Shown: positions 42,037-50,477, numbered from the stretch's first letter. The stretch is 53,235 bases of DNA from Novosphingobium sp. (GCA_017745295.1 JAGHZR010000027.1:1-53235); one strand, 5' to 3'. Translations and numbers: made by a program. The notes: generated by a model not told the origin, from the sequence alone.

Positions 42037-42176
42037 GGCTGCCGCCCTAGCCTGTCCCTCGGCGGAGGAAAAGGCTTCGTCATTCGCGCAAAGGCGATAG
42101 TTAGGACAAGGTTCAGCCGCGATGCGGTTTTCTGCCGGAATTGCCGCTCGGCCCAAAACAGACACGTGTGAGGATC

Positions 42177-42743
42177 ATGAGACGACGCGCCCTATCGACC
42201 GCCCTTTCGCTCATGACCGCTCTCGTCGCGCTGTCGGCCTGCCGGATAATCCCGGAAACGCCGGGTGGAGCGCCGGCCCGGCGCGTCGAGGCGAACCGCC
42301 CGCCGCCGCCTGCGCCCGAACCGGAAGTCGTCGAAGCCGGCCCCCGGACACAGACCGAAACGCCGCCGCCGACCGATTTCTACACCCCGCAGTCGCCCTC
42401 ACCGGCGACGCCATCACCCGGTCCCTATAGCGGCCCGCCTCTGGCCTATACCCGCATCGGCGAGACGATCTACGTCGATGGGCCGAAAGTGACCCCGCTG
42501 GCCCTGCTGGAGGACAGCCGCTGCGCTGCGGGGACACAATGCGTCTGGGCCGGGCGCCTGCGCGTGCGGGTGCGCGTCGACCTCGGCTCCGGCCCGCGCG
42601 AGATCGACCTCACGATGGGCCAGCCCGTGCAGGTCGCCGACGGCCAGCTCGATCTGCTGGACGCCCTGCCCCACCCGGTCGGCGGCAAGAAGCCCGCGCC
42701 GCTCGCCTATCAGTTCGGCTTCCGCTTCATGGGCGGCCTTTGA
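42177..42743 (+). CDS. Proline-rich lipoprotein of unknown function
   Basis: A 188-residue protein with a lipoprotein signal peptide (lipobox ALSAC, lipidated Cys22), a proline/glutamate-rich linker (about 30-90) and a compact C-terminal domain. The latter has the motif DSRCAAGTQCVWAGRLRV, seen in small secreted beta-rich domains of unknown function. The ATG at 42177 has a GAGG ribosome site. It diverges from thiE and ends at a terminator shared with the aldolase gene. Confidence 0.75.
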   Translation: MRRRALSTALSLMTALVALSACRIIPETPGGAPARRVEANRPPPPAPEPEVVEAGPRTQTETPPPTDFYTPQSPSPATPSPGPYSGPPLAYTRIGETIYVDGPKVTPLALLEDSRCAAGTQCVWAGRLRVRVRVDLGSGPREIDLTMGQPVQVADGQLDLLDALPHPVGGKKPAPLAYQFGFRFMGGL

Positions 42744-42750
42744 GAAACGA

Positions 42751-42780
42751 AAAGGGCGGCGCCTCGCGGCACCGCCCTTT
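42751..42780. terminator. Bidirectional terminator between the lipoprotein and aldolase genes
   Basis: AAAGGGCGG and CCGCCCTTT close a GC-rich stem with a GCC-TCGC-GGC top. It lies in the 63-base convergent gap and has A and T runs on the appropriate sides. Confidence 0.88.
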
Positions 42781-42806
42781 CCTCAACCGAAATCCGCTAG
42801 AGCCGT

Positions 42807-43718
42807 TCAGGCAGCCGCAGCGGCGCCGATCTTCTGGGTCGAGCCCTTGAAGATCTCGTCGATCGCCTCGCCAAGCGCGGCATCGAATTCGGCGTCGCTC
42901 ATCTGCGCGCGCAGGTCCTGGAGCAGCGCGCGGCTGAAGCTGGCGATGATGCCCTTGTTCTTCGCCAGTTCGACGCAGGCCTCGGGACGCTCGTAGCCGC
43001 CCGAGAGCGCGACAACGCGCAGCACCTTGGGGTGCGAGACGAGCGGATCGAACGTGCCCGGCACGATCGGCAGCGAGAGCTTGAGCATCACCCGCACGCC
43101 TTCCGGCAGCGCGTCGAGGTTCTTGAGCAGCTCGGCGAGCAGGATCTCGTCGCACGCGGCGCGGGTCTCGCTCTTGATGTTCACTTCCGGCTCGATGATC
43201 GGCATCATGCCGTGCGAAAGCACCTGCTGGCCGATCTCGAACTGCTGCTTGACGACGGCGGCGATGCCCTCGGCATTGGCGGAGTTGATGACCGAGCGCT
43301 CCTTGGTGCCGTAGACGCCGAGCGCCTTCGAGCGTTCGAGCAGGGCGTCGAGGGTCGGCATCGGCTTCATCAGCTGCACGCCGTTCGCCTCGTCCTCAAG
43401 ACCCTTGTCGATCTTGATGAAGGGCACCACGCCCTTGGCGATCAGGGCCTGCGGAGTGGGCACGCCGGCGACTTCGCCATCCATGGTCCGCTCGAACAGG
43501 ATCGCGCCGATCACCTTGTCACCGGTGAAGGCCGGCGAAGCGATGATGCGGGCGCGCATCTGGTGGATGAGACCGAACATCTCTTCTTCAGTCGACCAGG
43601 CGCCTTCCTCGATGCCGTAGCCCTTGAGCGCCTTCGGGGTCGAACCGCCGCTCTGATCGAGCGCGGCGATAAAGCCGTTCCCGCCGGCCATCTTGGCCGT
43701 CATCTCTGAAAATTCCAT
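42807..43718 (-). CDS. Fructose-bisphosphate aldolase, class I
   Basis: A 303-residue Schiff-base aldolase, interconverting fructose 1,6-bisphosphate and triose phosphates. Segments FIAALDQSGGSTPKAL, GAILFERTMDGE and PFIKIDKGLEDE fit the family, and the Schiff-base lysine is expected in VMLKLSLPIVPG; VALSGGYERPEA contacts phosphate. It is of the class found in alphaproteobacteria rather than the metal-dependent class II enzyme. The ATG has a strong ribosome site (AGGAGGAG). It is the last gene of the glycolytic unit and follows the acyltransferase gene. Confidence 0.94.
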   Translation of the reverse strand: MEFSEMTAKMAGGNGFIAALDQSGGSTPKALKGYGIEEGAWSTEEEMFGLIHQMRARIIASPAFTGDKVIGAILFERTMDGEVAGVPTPQALIAKGVVPFIKIDKGLEDEANGVQLMKPMPTLDALLERSKALGVYGTKERSVINSANAEGIAAVVKQQFEIGQQVLSHGMMPIIEPEVNIKSETRAACDEILLAELLKNLDALPEGVRVMLKLSLPIVPGTFDPLVSHPKVLRVVALSGGYERPEACVELAKNKGIIASFSRALLQDLRAQMSDAEFDAALGEAIDEIFKGSTQKIGAAAAA

Positions 43719-43800
43719 GGTTTTTCTCCTCCTAGATTGTGTGAGCAATCATGAAACGGGCTTATTCTTTGAGGCTCCGTTTCGCAACTGCGGCAAAAGG

Positions 43801-44907
43801 CTATCCGTCCGTTGGGCGACCCGTTCCAGCGAAGAGCCGCGCCTGCCTGCGGCGTCGCAGCATGTCGGACAGCAAGGTGCGGGCGGGCACGTCTATCCAG
43901 CGAACACAGAACCACGCGGTGGCGAGGCAGGCGCCGAGATAGACGAAGGCCATCAGCACTTCGTTGTAATGCAGGTCGTCCTTGAAGTAGCGCATCGGCT
44001 CGATCAGCGCCCAGTGCACCGCATAGAGCGCGAAAGAGACCTCGCCCACGAACCAGGCCGCAGGCGCCAGCTTGCGCGAGGGTTCGACGCGCGAGCCGAA
44101 CCAGACCAGCAGCGGCGAGATCACCAGCGTGCAGGCGAGGTCGAAATGGCTCTCCGCGATCCACTTGGGATCGGCCAGCAGCATCGCGGCGATGGCGGCC
44201 AGACAGAAGAGCCCGCCCAGCGTCGCCGGTCTATGTGCGGGCTGGCGGAGCCGGGCGATGAGCATGCCTGCGCAGAACGAATAGAGCGTCCGCGCGAGCG
44301 CCAACGACCACTCGTGCCAGACCGCACCGATATTGCCCGAGCCGTTTTCCAGCACGGCCGGCACGAACCGCCAGGCCGAGACCGCGCAGACCGCCAGCAG
44401 CGCCAGGCGCGGCAGACGAAATAGCACGAGGATCATTACGAGATTGGCGACCAGCTCGTAGAACAGCGACCAGGCCGGGACGTTGAGCGGGAACAGCGTC
44501 CCCGTCAGCGGAGACGGCAGCATGAACGCATTGATCGCCGTGCTGATGACGATCGTCGGCAGCCTTAGCGAGGTATCGCCGCCGGTATAATGGCGCACCA
44601 CGCCCACGGTCGTCGTCAACACGATACCGACAAGGAACAGCGGATAGAGCCGCACGAGGCGCTTCGTCATGAAGTCCCCGGTGCCCATCCCGCCCTGCCA
44701 GCGCGGCAGGTAGCTGGTGCAGAGCACGAAGCCGGAAAGCGCGAAGAAGAAGTCCACCGCGACATAGCCGTGCGGCGCCTGCGAGATATTGAAATGGAAC
44801 AGCGCGACGGCAAGCGCGGCGATCCCGCGCATGCCGTCGAGCGTTACATAGCGGCCGTGCCAAGGCAGTTGCCGCTCAGGACGAGCGGCAGGCATCGAAG
44901 TGTTCAT
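43801..44907 (-). CDS. Acyltransferase 3 family membrane protein
   Basis: A 368-residue polytopic protein. The signature R-x10-H region is at the start: LDGMRGIAALAVALFHFN, then GYVAVDFFFALSGFVL and FMTKRLVRLYPLF, as in OafA/NodX-type O-acyltransferases. About ten hydrophobic segments follow. It probably O-acetylates a sugar or glycan at the membrane. The start is the ATG at 44905-44907, with a GGGGGAGGGG ribosome site. It sits between pgk and aldolase on the same strand, which is unexpected for a glycolytic operon. Confidence 0.9.
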   Translation of the reverse strand: MNTSMPAARPERQLPWHGRYVTLDGMRGIAALAVALFHFNISQAPHGYVAVDFFFALSGFVLCTSYLPRWQGGMGTGDFMTKRLVRLYPLFLVGIVLTTTVGVVRHYTGGDTSLRLPTIVISTAINAFMLPSPLTGTLFPLNVPAWSLFYELVANLVMILVLFRLPRLALLAVCAVSAWRFVPAVLENGSGNIGAVWHEWSLALARTLYSFCAGMLIARLRQPAHRPATLGGLFCLAAIAAMLLADPKWIAESHFDLACTLVISPLLVWFGSRVEPSRKLAPAAWFVGEVSFALYAVHWALIEPMRYFKDDLHYNEVLMAFVYLGACLATAWFCVRWIDVPARTLLSDMLRRRRQARLFAGTGRPTDG

Positions 44908-44940
44908 GCGTGCCGCCCCTCCCCCAGCGTGTCCGTCCAA

Positions 44941-46140
44941 TCAGACCGAAAGCGCAGCCACGCCGGGAAGTTCCTTGCCTTCCATCCATTCGAGGAAGGC
45001 ACCGCCCGCCGTCGAGATGTACGAGAAGTCGCCCGCCACGCCTGCATGGTTGAGCGCCGCGACCGTATCGCCGCCGCCCGCCACCGAGACCAGCGAACCT
45101 TCGCGGGTCAGTGCCGCTGCCGTCTTCGCCAGGGCAACGGTCGCCGCATCGAAGGGTACCGTCTCGAAGGCGCCGAGCGGACCGTTCCACACGAGCGTGC
45201 GGCAGGTCTTGAGCACGTCGCTCAGGGCTTCCACCGCGAGCGGGCCGACGTCGAGGATCATCTCGTCCGCCGCCACTTCATGGACGTTGCAGGCCCGCAG
45301 GCTGGGCGGATTGGCGGCGAATTCCTTCGAGACCACCACTTCGTAAGGCAGGTGCACGGTGCAGCCCGCGGTGTCGGCGGTATCGAGGATCTCGTTCGCG
45401 GTGCCGGTGAGGTCGTGCTCGCAGAGCGACTTGCCCACGTCCACGCCCTTGGCGGCGAGGAAGGTGTTGGCCATGCCGCCACCGATGATGAGGTGATCGA
45501 CCTGGGTGACGAGGTGCTTGAGCACGTCGAGCTTCGAGGAAACCTTGGCGCCGCCGACGACCGCCGCGACCGGCTTTTCAGGCTTGCCGAGCGCCTTGTC
45601 GAGCGCTTCCAGCTCGGCCTGCATCGAGCGGCCCGCATAGGCCGGAAGCACATGGGCGAGACCTTCGGTCGTCGCGTGGGCGCGGTGGGCGGCGGAGAAG
45701 GCGTCGTTGACGTAGAAGTCGGCGTTGGCGGCAATCGCCTTGACCAATTCGGGATCGTTCTTTTCCTCGCCCTTCCAGAAGCGGGTGTTTTCGAGGATGG
45801 CGATGTCGCCCGCGCGCAGGATGCCGACGGCCTGCTTGACCACGTCACCGGCGATTTCCGGCACGAACATCACTTCCTTGCCGAGCACCTTCTCGACCGC
45901 GCCGACGACCATCGACAGCGACTGGGTGGAGACGCGCTCGCCCTTGGGGCGGCCGAAGTGGGCGAGCAGGAGGACCTTGGCGCCCTTCTCGGCGAGTTCC
46001 AGCACAGTCGGCGCGGCGGCGCGGATGCGGGTGTCGTCGGTGACGACGGCGTCCTGCATCGGCAGGTTGAGGTCCACGCGCACCAGCGCGACCTTGCCCG
46101 TCACGTCGCCAAGGTCATCCAGGGTCTTGAAAGCGCTCAT
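44941..46140 (-). CDS. pgk: Phosphoglycerate kinase
   Basis: A 399-residue two-domain kinase that interconverts 1,3-bisphosphoglycerate and 3-phosphoglycerate. The signature KVALVRVDLNLPMQDAVVTD begins near 16. LLAHFGRPKGE is the substrate site, and SVAGGGDTVAALN with STAGGAFLEWMEG forms the nucleotide site. Full length. It lies 228 bases after gap in the same direction, with a palindromic repeat between. Confidence 0.97.
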   Translation of the reverse strand: MSAFKTLDDLGDVTGKVALVRVDLNLPMQDAVVTDDTRIRAAAPTVLELAEKGAKVLLLAHFGRPKGERVSTQSLSMVVGAVEKVLGKEVMFVPEIAGDVVKQAVGILRAGDIAILENTRFWKGEEKNDPELVKAIAANADFYVNDAFSAAHRAHATTEGLAHVLPAYAGRSMQAELEALDKALGKPEKPVAAVVGGAKVSSKLDVLKHLVTQVDHLIIGGGMANTFLAAKGVDVGKSLCEHDLTGTANEILDTADTAGCTVHLPYEVVVSKEFAANPPSLRACNVHEVAADEMILDVGPLAVEALSDVLKTCRTLVWNGPLGAFETVPFDAATVALAKTAAALTREGSLVSVAGGGDTVAALNHAGVAGDFSYISTAGGAFLEWMEGKELPGVAALSV

Positions 46141-46196
46141 TGCTCGATCCTCTTATCTCATCGTTGGCAGCAGCTTCACCGCCCGATCCACCAAAC

Positions 46197-46267
46197 TTCG
46201 TCATTGCGAGCGTAGCGAAGCAATCCAGAGCCGCTCTGGATTGCTTCGCTACGCTCGCAATGACGAA
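46197..46267. repeat. GTCATTGCGAGCG palindrome, copy B
   Basis: A near-perfect palindrome of 71 bases with 35-base arms, starting TTCGTCATTGCGAGCG and ending CGCTCGCAATGACGAA, centred on the single base between CCAGAGC and GCTCTGG. It lies between gap and pgk, inside the presumed glycolytic transcript, and could act on the mRNA as a stem-loop. Confidence 0.93.
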
Positions 46268-46368
46268 ATGCAGGTCAGAAAAACATGCAGCGCCGCGAAA
46301 GCCCGGATGGACTTTCGCGGCGACAGCAGGGACGGCAGACCGATTGCGATCCGCCGCCATAGTCATTT

Positions 46369-47376
46369 TCAGAGCAGGCCTGCCATCACGCCGGCCGTGT
46401 CGACCATGCGGTTGGAGAAGCCCCACTCGTTGTCGTACCACGACAGGACGCGGACCAGCTTGCCTTCGAGAACCGAAGTCTCAAGGCTGTCGATGGTCGA
46501 CGAATGGGCGTCGTGGTTGAAGTCGATCGAAACCAGCGGCTCTTCGGTGTAGCCGAGCACGCCCTTGAGTTCGCCTTCGGCCGCTTCCTTGAGCAGCGCG
46601 TTGACTTCCTCGGCGGTGGTGTCGCGCTTCGGCACGAAAGTCAGGTCGACGACCGAGACGTTCGGGGTCGGCACGCGGATCGACGAACCGTCGAGCTTGC
46701 CCTTGAGGTCCGGAAGAACGAGGCCCACGGCCACGGCGGCGCCGGTGCTGGTGGGGATCATGTTCATCGCGGCGGCGCGGGCGCGGCGCGGATCGCTGTG
46801 GATCTGGTCGAGGATCTTCTGGTCGTTGGTGTACGAGTGGATCGTGGTCATCAGACCGCGCTCGATACCGATCTTCTCGTGCAGGACCTTGGCGAAGGGC
46901 GCCAGGCAGTTGGTGGTGCACGAGGCGTTCGACACGACGACGTGATCGGCGGTCAGTTCCTTGTGGTTCACGCCGTAGACGACCGTGAGGTCTACGCCCT
47001 TGGCAGGCGCCGAGACGAGCACGCGCTTGGCGCCCGCGTCGATGTGCTTGGAGGCCGATTCCTTGTTGGTGAAGAAACCGGTGCATTCGAGCACGATGTC
47101 CACGCCCTGGGCGGCGTGCGGCAGGTTCGCCGGGTCACGCTCGGCGGTCACATGGATTCGCTTGCCGTTGATGACGAGGTCGGTGCCGTCAACTTCCACG
47201 GTGCCTTCGAAAGTACCGTGGACGCTGTCGCGCTTGAACAGGAGGGCATTGGCCTTGGCATCGGCCAGGTCGTTGATCGACACCAGCTCGAGGTCATGGT
47301 CCGTGCGTTCGAGAATGGCGCGGGCGACATTGCGCCCGATGCGTCCGAAACCGTTGATCGCAACCTTGGTCGCCAT
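46369..47376 (-). CDS. gap: Glyceraldehyde-3-phosphate dehydrogenase (type I)
   Basis: A 335-residue dehydrogenase. The NAD loop INGFGRIGRNVAR is at 7-19, and the catalytic Cys153 is in ASCTTNCLAPFAKV. The length is standard. The start ATG at 47374-47376 has AGGAG seven bases upstream; upstream in-frame residues lie in tkt's tail and are not family-like. It starts 16 bases after the tkt stop, so it is co-transcribed with tkt. Confidence 0.98.
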   Translation of the reverse strand: MATKVAINGFGRIGRNVARAILERTDHDLELVSINDLADAKANALLFKRDSVHGTFEGTVEVDGTDLVINGKRIHVTAERDPANLPHAAQGVDIVLECTGFFTNKESASKHIDAGAKRVLVSAPAKGVDLTVVYGVNHKELTADHVVVSNASCTTNCLAPFAKVLHEKIGIERGLMTTIHSYTNDQKILDQIHSDPRRARAAAMNMIPTSTGAAVAVGLVLPDLKGKLDGSSIRVPTPNVSVVDLTFVPKRDTTAEEVNALLKEAAEGELKGVLGYTEEPLVSIDFNHDAHSSTIDSLETSVLEGKLVRVLSWYDNEWGFSNRMVDTAGVMAGLL

Positions 47377-47392
47377 AGGTAAATTCTCCTGT

Positions 47393-49381
47393 TTACACGC
47401 TAAGCTTGTTGAGGATCTTCGGGACGATCGCATCGACGGTGAAGCCGAAGCGAGCGAACAGGTCCTTGGCCGGAGCCGAGGCACCGAAGCGGTCGAGACC
47501 GATGTTCAGGCCGCCGTTGCGGCTCTGTGCGGTATAGCGTTCCCAGCCCATGGTGATGCCGGCTTCGATCGAGACCTTCAGGATCGAGGCATCGTTGGGC
47601 AGGATTTCATGCTGGTAGGCCTCGTCCTGGGCGGCGAAAAGCTCCATGCACGGCATCGAGACGACATCGGCGCCGATACCCTGGGCTTCCAGCTCGTCCT
47701 TCACCTTCACGGCCAGTTCGACCTCGGAGCCAGTGGCGATCAGGATCACCTTGCGGTCGGCATCGGCATGGCGGAGAGTATAGGCACCGCGGGCCGAGAG
47801 CATGTCGCCGGTCTTGCGCAGCTGCGGCAGGTTCTGGCGCGTCAGCGCGAGGACCGAAGGGGTATCCTCGGATTCGAGCGCGATGTTCCAGCATTCCGCC
47901 GTCTCGATCACGTCCGCCGGGCGGAACACGTAGAGGTTCGGGATCAGACGCATCGACATCACGTGCTCGACCGGCTGGTGGGTCGGGCCGTCTTCGCCAA
48001 GGCCGATCGAATCGTGGGTGAGCACGTAGATCGCGCGGGTCTGCTGGAGCGCCGAGAGACGGATCGCGTTGCGACAGTAGTCCGAGAAGATCAGGAAGGT
48101 GCCGCCGTAGGGGATCACGCCGCCGTGCAGCGCCATGCCGTTGAGGGCAGCGGCCATGCCGAATTCACGAATGCCGTAGTAGACGTAGCGGCCGCCGTAG
48201 TTGTCCGGGGTGAACGGCTCCTGGCACTTGGCCTTGGTGTTGTTCGAGCCGGTAAGGTCGGCCGAGCCGCCGATCATCTCGGGGATCGCCGGGGCCAGCA
48301 CGTTCAGCCAGTTTTCCGAGGCCTTGCGGGTGGCGACGGTCGAGTCGCCTTCCAGCCATTCGGCCAGCTTGGCGCGGATCGCGTCGGTTTCCGGCAGTTC
48401 GCCGGCCATGCGGCGGCCGAATTCCTCGCCCTTGTCCGAAGCGGCCAGACGGGCGAACCAGTCGGCGTGGGCAGCAGCGCCCTTTTCACCAAGCGAGCGC
48501 CAGTCGGCCAGGATTTCGGCCGGGATTTCGAACGGTGCCGAAGTCCAGCCGAGGTATTCGCGGGCAGCGGCCACTTCGGCCTCGCCCAGCGCGGCGCCGT
48601 GCACGTCATGGCCGCCCTGCTTGTTGGGGGCGCCCTTGCCGATCACGGTCTTGCAGGCGACCAGCGTCGGCTTGTCCGAAGCGGCAGCCTGAGCCAGCGC
48701 GCGTTCGATGTCGGCGAAGTCATGGCCGTCGCACTCGAACACGTCCCAGCCCGAAGCGCGGTAGCGCGCCGGGATGTCTTCGCTGGTCGAAAGCGAGGTG
48801 TCGCCGTCGATGGTGATCTTGTTGTCGTCCCACAGAACCTTGAGGCGGCCCAGCTTCAGCGTACCGGCCAGACCGATGGCTTCGTGGTTGATGCCTTCCA
48901 TGAGGCAGCCGTCACCGGCGATGACCCAGGTCTTGTGGTCGACCAGATCGTCGCCGAAGTTGGCGTTGAGCTGACGCTCTGCCATCGCCATGCCTACCGC
49001 CATGGCCAGCCCCTGGCCGAGCGGGCCGGTGGTGCATTCCACGCCTTCGATCAGGAAGTTCTCGGGATGACCGGCGCAGACCGAGCCGAGTTGGCGGAAG
49101 TTCCGGATGTCGTCCATCGTCGGGCTGGCATAGCCGGTCAGGTGGAGCAGCGAGTAGATCAGCATCGAACCGTGACCGGCCGACAGCACGAAGCGGTCGC
49201 GGTCTGCCCACTTGGGCTGGGCGGGGTCGAACTTGAGGAACTTCGAGAACAGGACGGTCGCGACATCGGCCATGCCCATCGGCATGCCGGGGTGGCCACT
49301 GTTGGCCGCCTGAACAGCGTCCATCGACAGCGCCCGGATGGCATTGGCCATCGGCGCGAGACGGTCAGCAGCAAGGGTCAT
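47393..49381 (-). CDS. tkt: Transketolase
   Basis: A 662-residue thiamine-diphosphate enzyme of the pentose phosphate pathway. The pyrophosphate/Mg site is VIAGDGCLMEGINHEAIGLA, with WDDNKITIDG. The N-terminal NSGHPGMPMGMADVA and the glutamate of the central domain (GIREFGMAAALNGMAL) are typical. It opens the minus-strand tkt-gap-pgk-acyltransferase-aldolase series. A 245-base divergent region separates it from the coiled-coil gene. Confidence 0.98.
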   Translation of the reverse strand: MTLAADRLAPMANAIRALSMDAVQAANSGHPGMPMGMADVATVLFSKFLKFDPAQPKWADRDRFVLSAGHGSMLIYSLLHLTGYASPTMDDIRNFRQLGSVCAGHPENFLIEGVECTTGPLGQGLAMAVGMAMAERQLNANFGDDLVDHKTWVIAGDGCLMEGINHEAIGLAGTLKLGRLKVLWDDNKITIDGDTSLSTSEDIPARYRASGWDVFECDGHDFADIERALAQAAASDKPTLVACKTVIGKGAPNKQGGHDVHGAALGEAEVAAAREYLGWTSAPFEIPAEILADWRSLGEKGAAAHADWFARLAASDKGEEFGRRMAGELPETDAIRAKLAEWLEGDSTVATRKASENWLNVLAPAIPEMIGGSADLTGSNNTKAKCQEPFTPDNYGGRYVYYGIREFGMAAALNGMALHGGVIPYGGTFLIFSDYCRNAIRLSALQQTRAIYVLTHDSIGLGEDGPTHQPVEHVMSMRLIPNLYVFRPADVIETAECWNIALESEDTPSVLALTRQNLPQLRKTGDMLSARGAYTLRHADADRKVILIATGSEVELAVKVKDELEAQGIGADVVSMPCMELFAAQDEAYQHEILPNDASILKVSIEAGITMGWERYTAQSRNGGLNIGLDRFGASAPAKDLFARFGFTVDAIVPKILNKLSV

Positions 49382-49626
49382 CGTGAAAGCTCCGGAAACG
49401 GAAGGAATGGGACGATTCGAACTTGCCGACCCCCTTTAGGGCGAGGCCGTCTCCCGTCAAGTTCGCCTGATAGCGGGTATAGGCCGCGTATATGGGGGCT
49501 TGTACATATATATGCCAATCGCGTGCGGCACATTCCGCCCGGCTGATCGCCCGACTGATCGAAAGCCCTGTGAACAAGGCCGTCCGATTGATTGCCTTTT
49601 GGCCATTTCACGGTAGCGCAAAATCG

Positions 49627-49812
49627 ATGGACAAGGTGACCAACGAGGCCGCGACCGAGCAGGCAGTCGACAGGATCCGGGCAGCCCTCGCAAGGCTGGA
49701 ACGCGCCGTATCGCAGAACCAAGACTTGCAGGCGCGCCACGACCGCCTGCGCGGCACCGTAGAGGACGCGCTCGGCGAAATCGACGCCCTGCTCGCCGAC
49801 CGGAAGTCCTGA
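49627..49812 (+). CDS. ZauP-like coiled-coil protein next to zapA
   Basis: A 61-residue protein almost wholly of coiled-coil character (EQAVDRIRAALARLERAVSQ, then LQARHDRLRGTVEDALGEI). It lies four bases before zapA, the same arrangement as ZauP-ZapA in Caulobacter, where a small coiled-coil partner helps focus the Z-ring. I infer the same role from size, fold and position; sequence identity to ZauP cannot be judged. The start ATG is at 49627; frames further upstream lie outside family expectation. Confidence 0.75.
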   Translation: MDKVTNEAATEQAVDRIRAALARLERAVSQNQDLQARHDRLRGTVEDALGEIDALLADRKS

Positions 49813-49816
49813 GGCG

Positions 49817-50152
49817 ATGGCGAACGTCACGCTTACGATCGGCGGGCGCGAATTCATGCTCGCCTGCGCGGACGGCGAGGAAGCCCACATCACCCGCCTC
49901 GCGCAGATGATCGACGAGAAGCTCGCGCAAGCGGGAGTCGTCGGCCAGACCGAGCCGCGCATGCTGCTCTTCGCCTCGCTGATGCTGGCGGACGAACTGC
50001 ACGAACTGCGCCAGCGCCCGACTGTCGCGCCGCCCCCGCCTCCCGCTCCGGAACCGGAAATCCCCGAGGTTCTGGTCGAGGAACTCGTTCGGATCGCGGA
50101 TCATGTCGAAAATCTTGCCGACCTCCTTGAGCAGCGCGCTCCGAATGCCTAA
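49817..50152 (+). CDS. zapA: Cell division protein ZapA
   Basis: A 111-residue protein that bundles FtsZ filaments at mid-cell. The N-terminal VTLTIGGREFMLACADGEEAHI and RLAQMIDEKL are the ZapA signature. A proline-rich linker (APPPPPAPEPEIP) leads to a C-terminal coiled coil (ELVRIADHVENLADLLEQRA). It is co-transcribed with the small coiled-coil gene and precedes 6S RNA and the 5-formyl-THF cyclo-ligase gene, a conserved synteny. Confidence 0.93.
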   Translation: MANVTLTIGGREFMLACADGEEAHITRLAQMIDEKLAQAGVVGQTEPRMLLFASLMLADELHELRQRPTVAPPPPPAPEPEIPEVLVEELVRIADHVENLADLLEQRAPNA

Positions 50153-50157
50153 ATAAG

Positions 50158-50325
50158 AGGCGACGGGAACTGCCCGGCACGAGCCGTACGAACATCCCTG
50201 AGGCTATAAGCAATCCAAAGGGGGCTGTCCCTGCCCGGACCCTGGTCCGATGTACATGGTCCCCACCTGACGTCGAGGCGTCAGAGGATTTCTCGAGCAA
50301 ACGACCCATGGTGGTCCCGTCACCT
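50158..50325 (+). ncRNA. ssrS: 6S RNA (RNA polymerase regulator)
   Basis: Located between zapA and the 5-formyl-THF cyclo-ligase gene, the conserved site of 6S RNA in proteobacteria. GACGGGA (50162-50168) pairs with TCCCGTC (50315-50321) to close a roughly 160-base RNA. Inside are segments that can form long imperfect stems around a central bubble (GGACCCTGGTCC, GACGTCGAGGCGTC). In known 6S RNAs this shape mimics an open promoter and sequesters the housekeeping sigma polymerase. Ends are approximate. Confidence 0.8.
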
Positions 50326-50338
50326 CTTTTCCGCCTGG

Positions 50339-50477
50339 AAATTCGCGAAAGCGAATTTTGCGGCACCAGCCCCAATTCCAGCCATTTGGCCCACCCTGCC
50401 ACCCGCAGGATACTGCCGTTGGGCGTAGGGTGGGGGGCGCGGGCTGGTGCCGCAAAAATGCCCTCATGGGCATTTTT
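50339..50477. repeat. Compound hairpin element, copy 2
   Basis: Central imperfect palindrome 50359-50454 with 14 perfect outer pairs (TGCGGCACCAGCCC and its complement) and inner CCCACCCT/AGGGTGGG. It is flanked by AAATTCGC-GAAA-GCGAATTT (50339-50358) and AAAAATGCCC-TCAT-GGGCATTTTT (50454-50477). The loop GCAGGATACTGCC matches the copy 1 loop in reverse orientation (CAGTGTATCCTG). It fills part of the 256 bases between 6S RNA and the cyclo-ligase gene; the remainder (50478-50580) holds no gene I can support. Confidence 0.88.

Noticed and set aside
41398..42176. A thiamine (TPP) riboswitch upstream of thiE
   Set aside because: No CTGAGA-type core or THI-box-like pairing is seen in the short leader between 42036 and 42176.
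46985..49546. A long open frame (853 codons) antisense to transketolase and gap
   Set aside because: It mirrors the real genes on the opposite strand, where high GC at third positions removes stop codons. Its translation is rich in Arg, Gly, Val and His with no domain, and tkt and gap are unmistakable.
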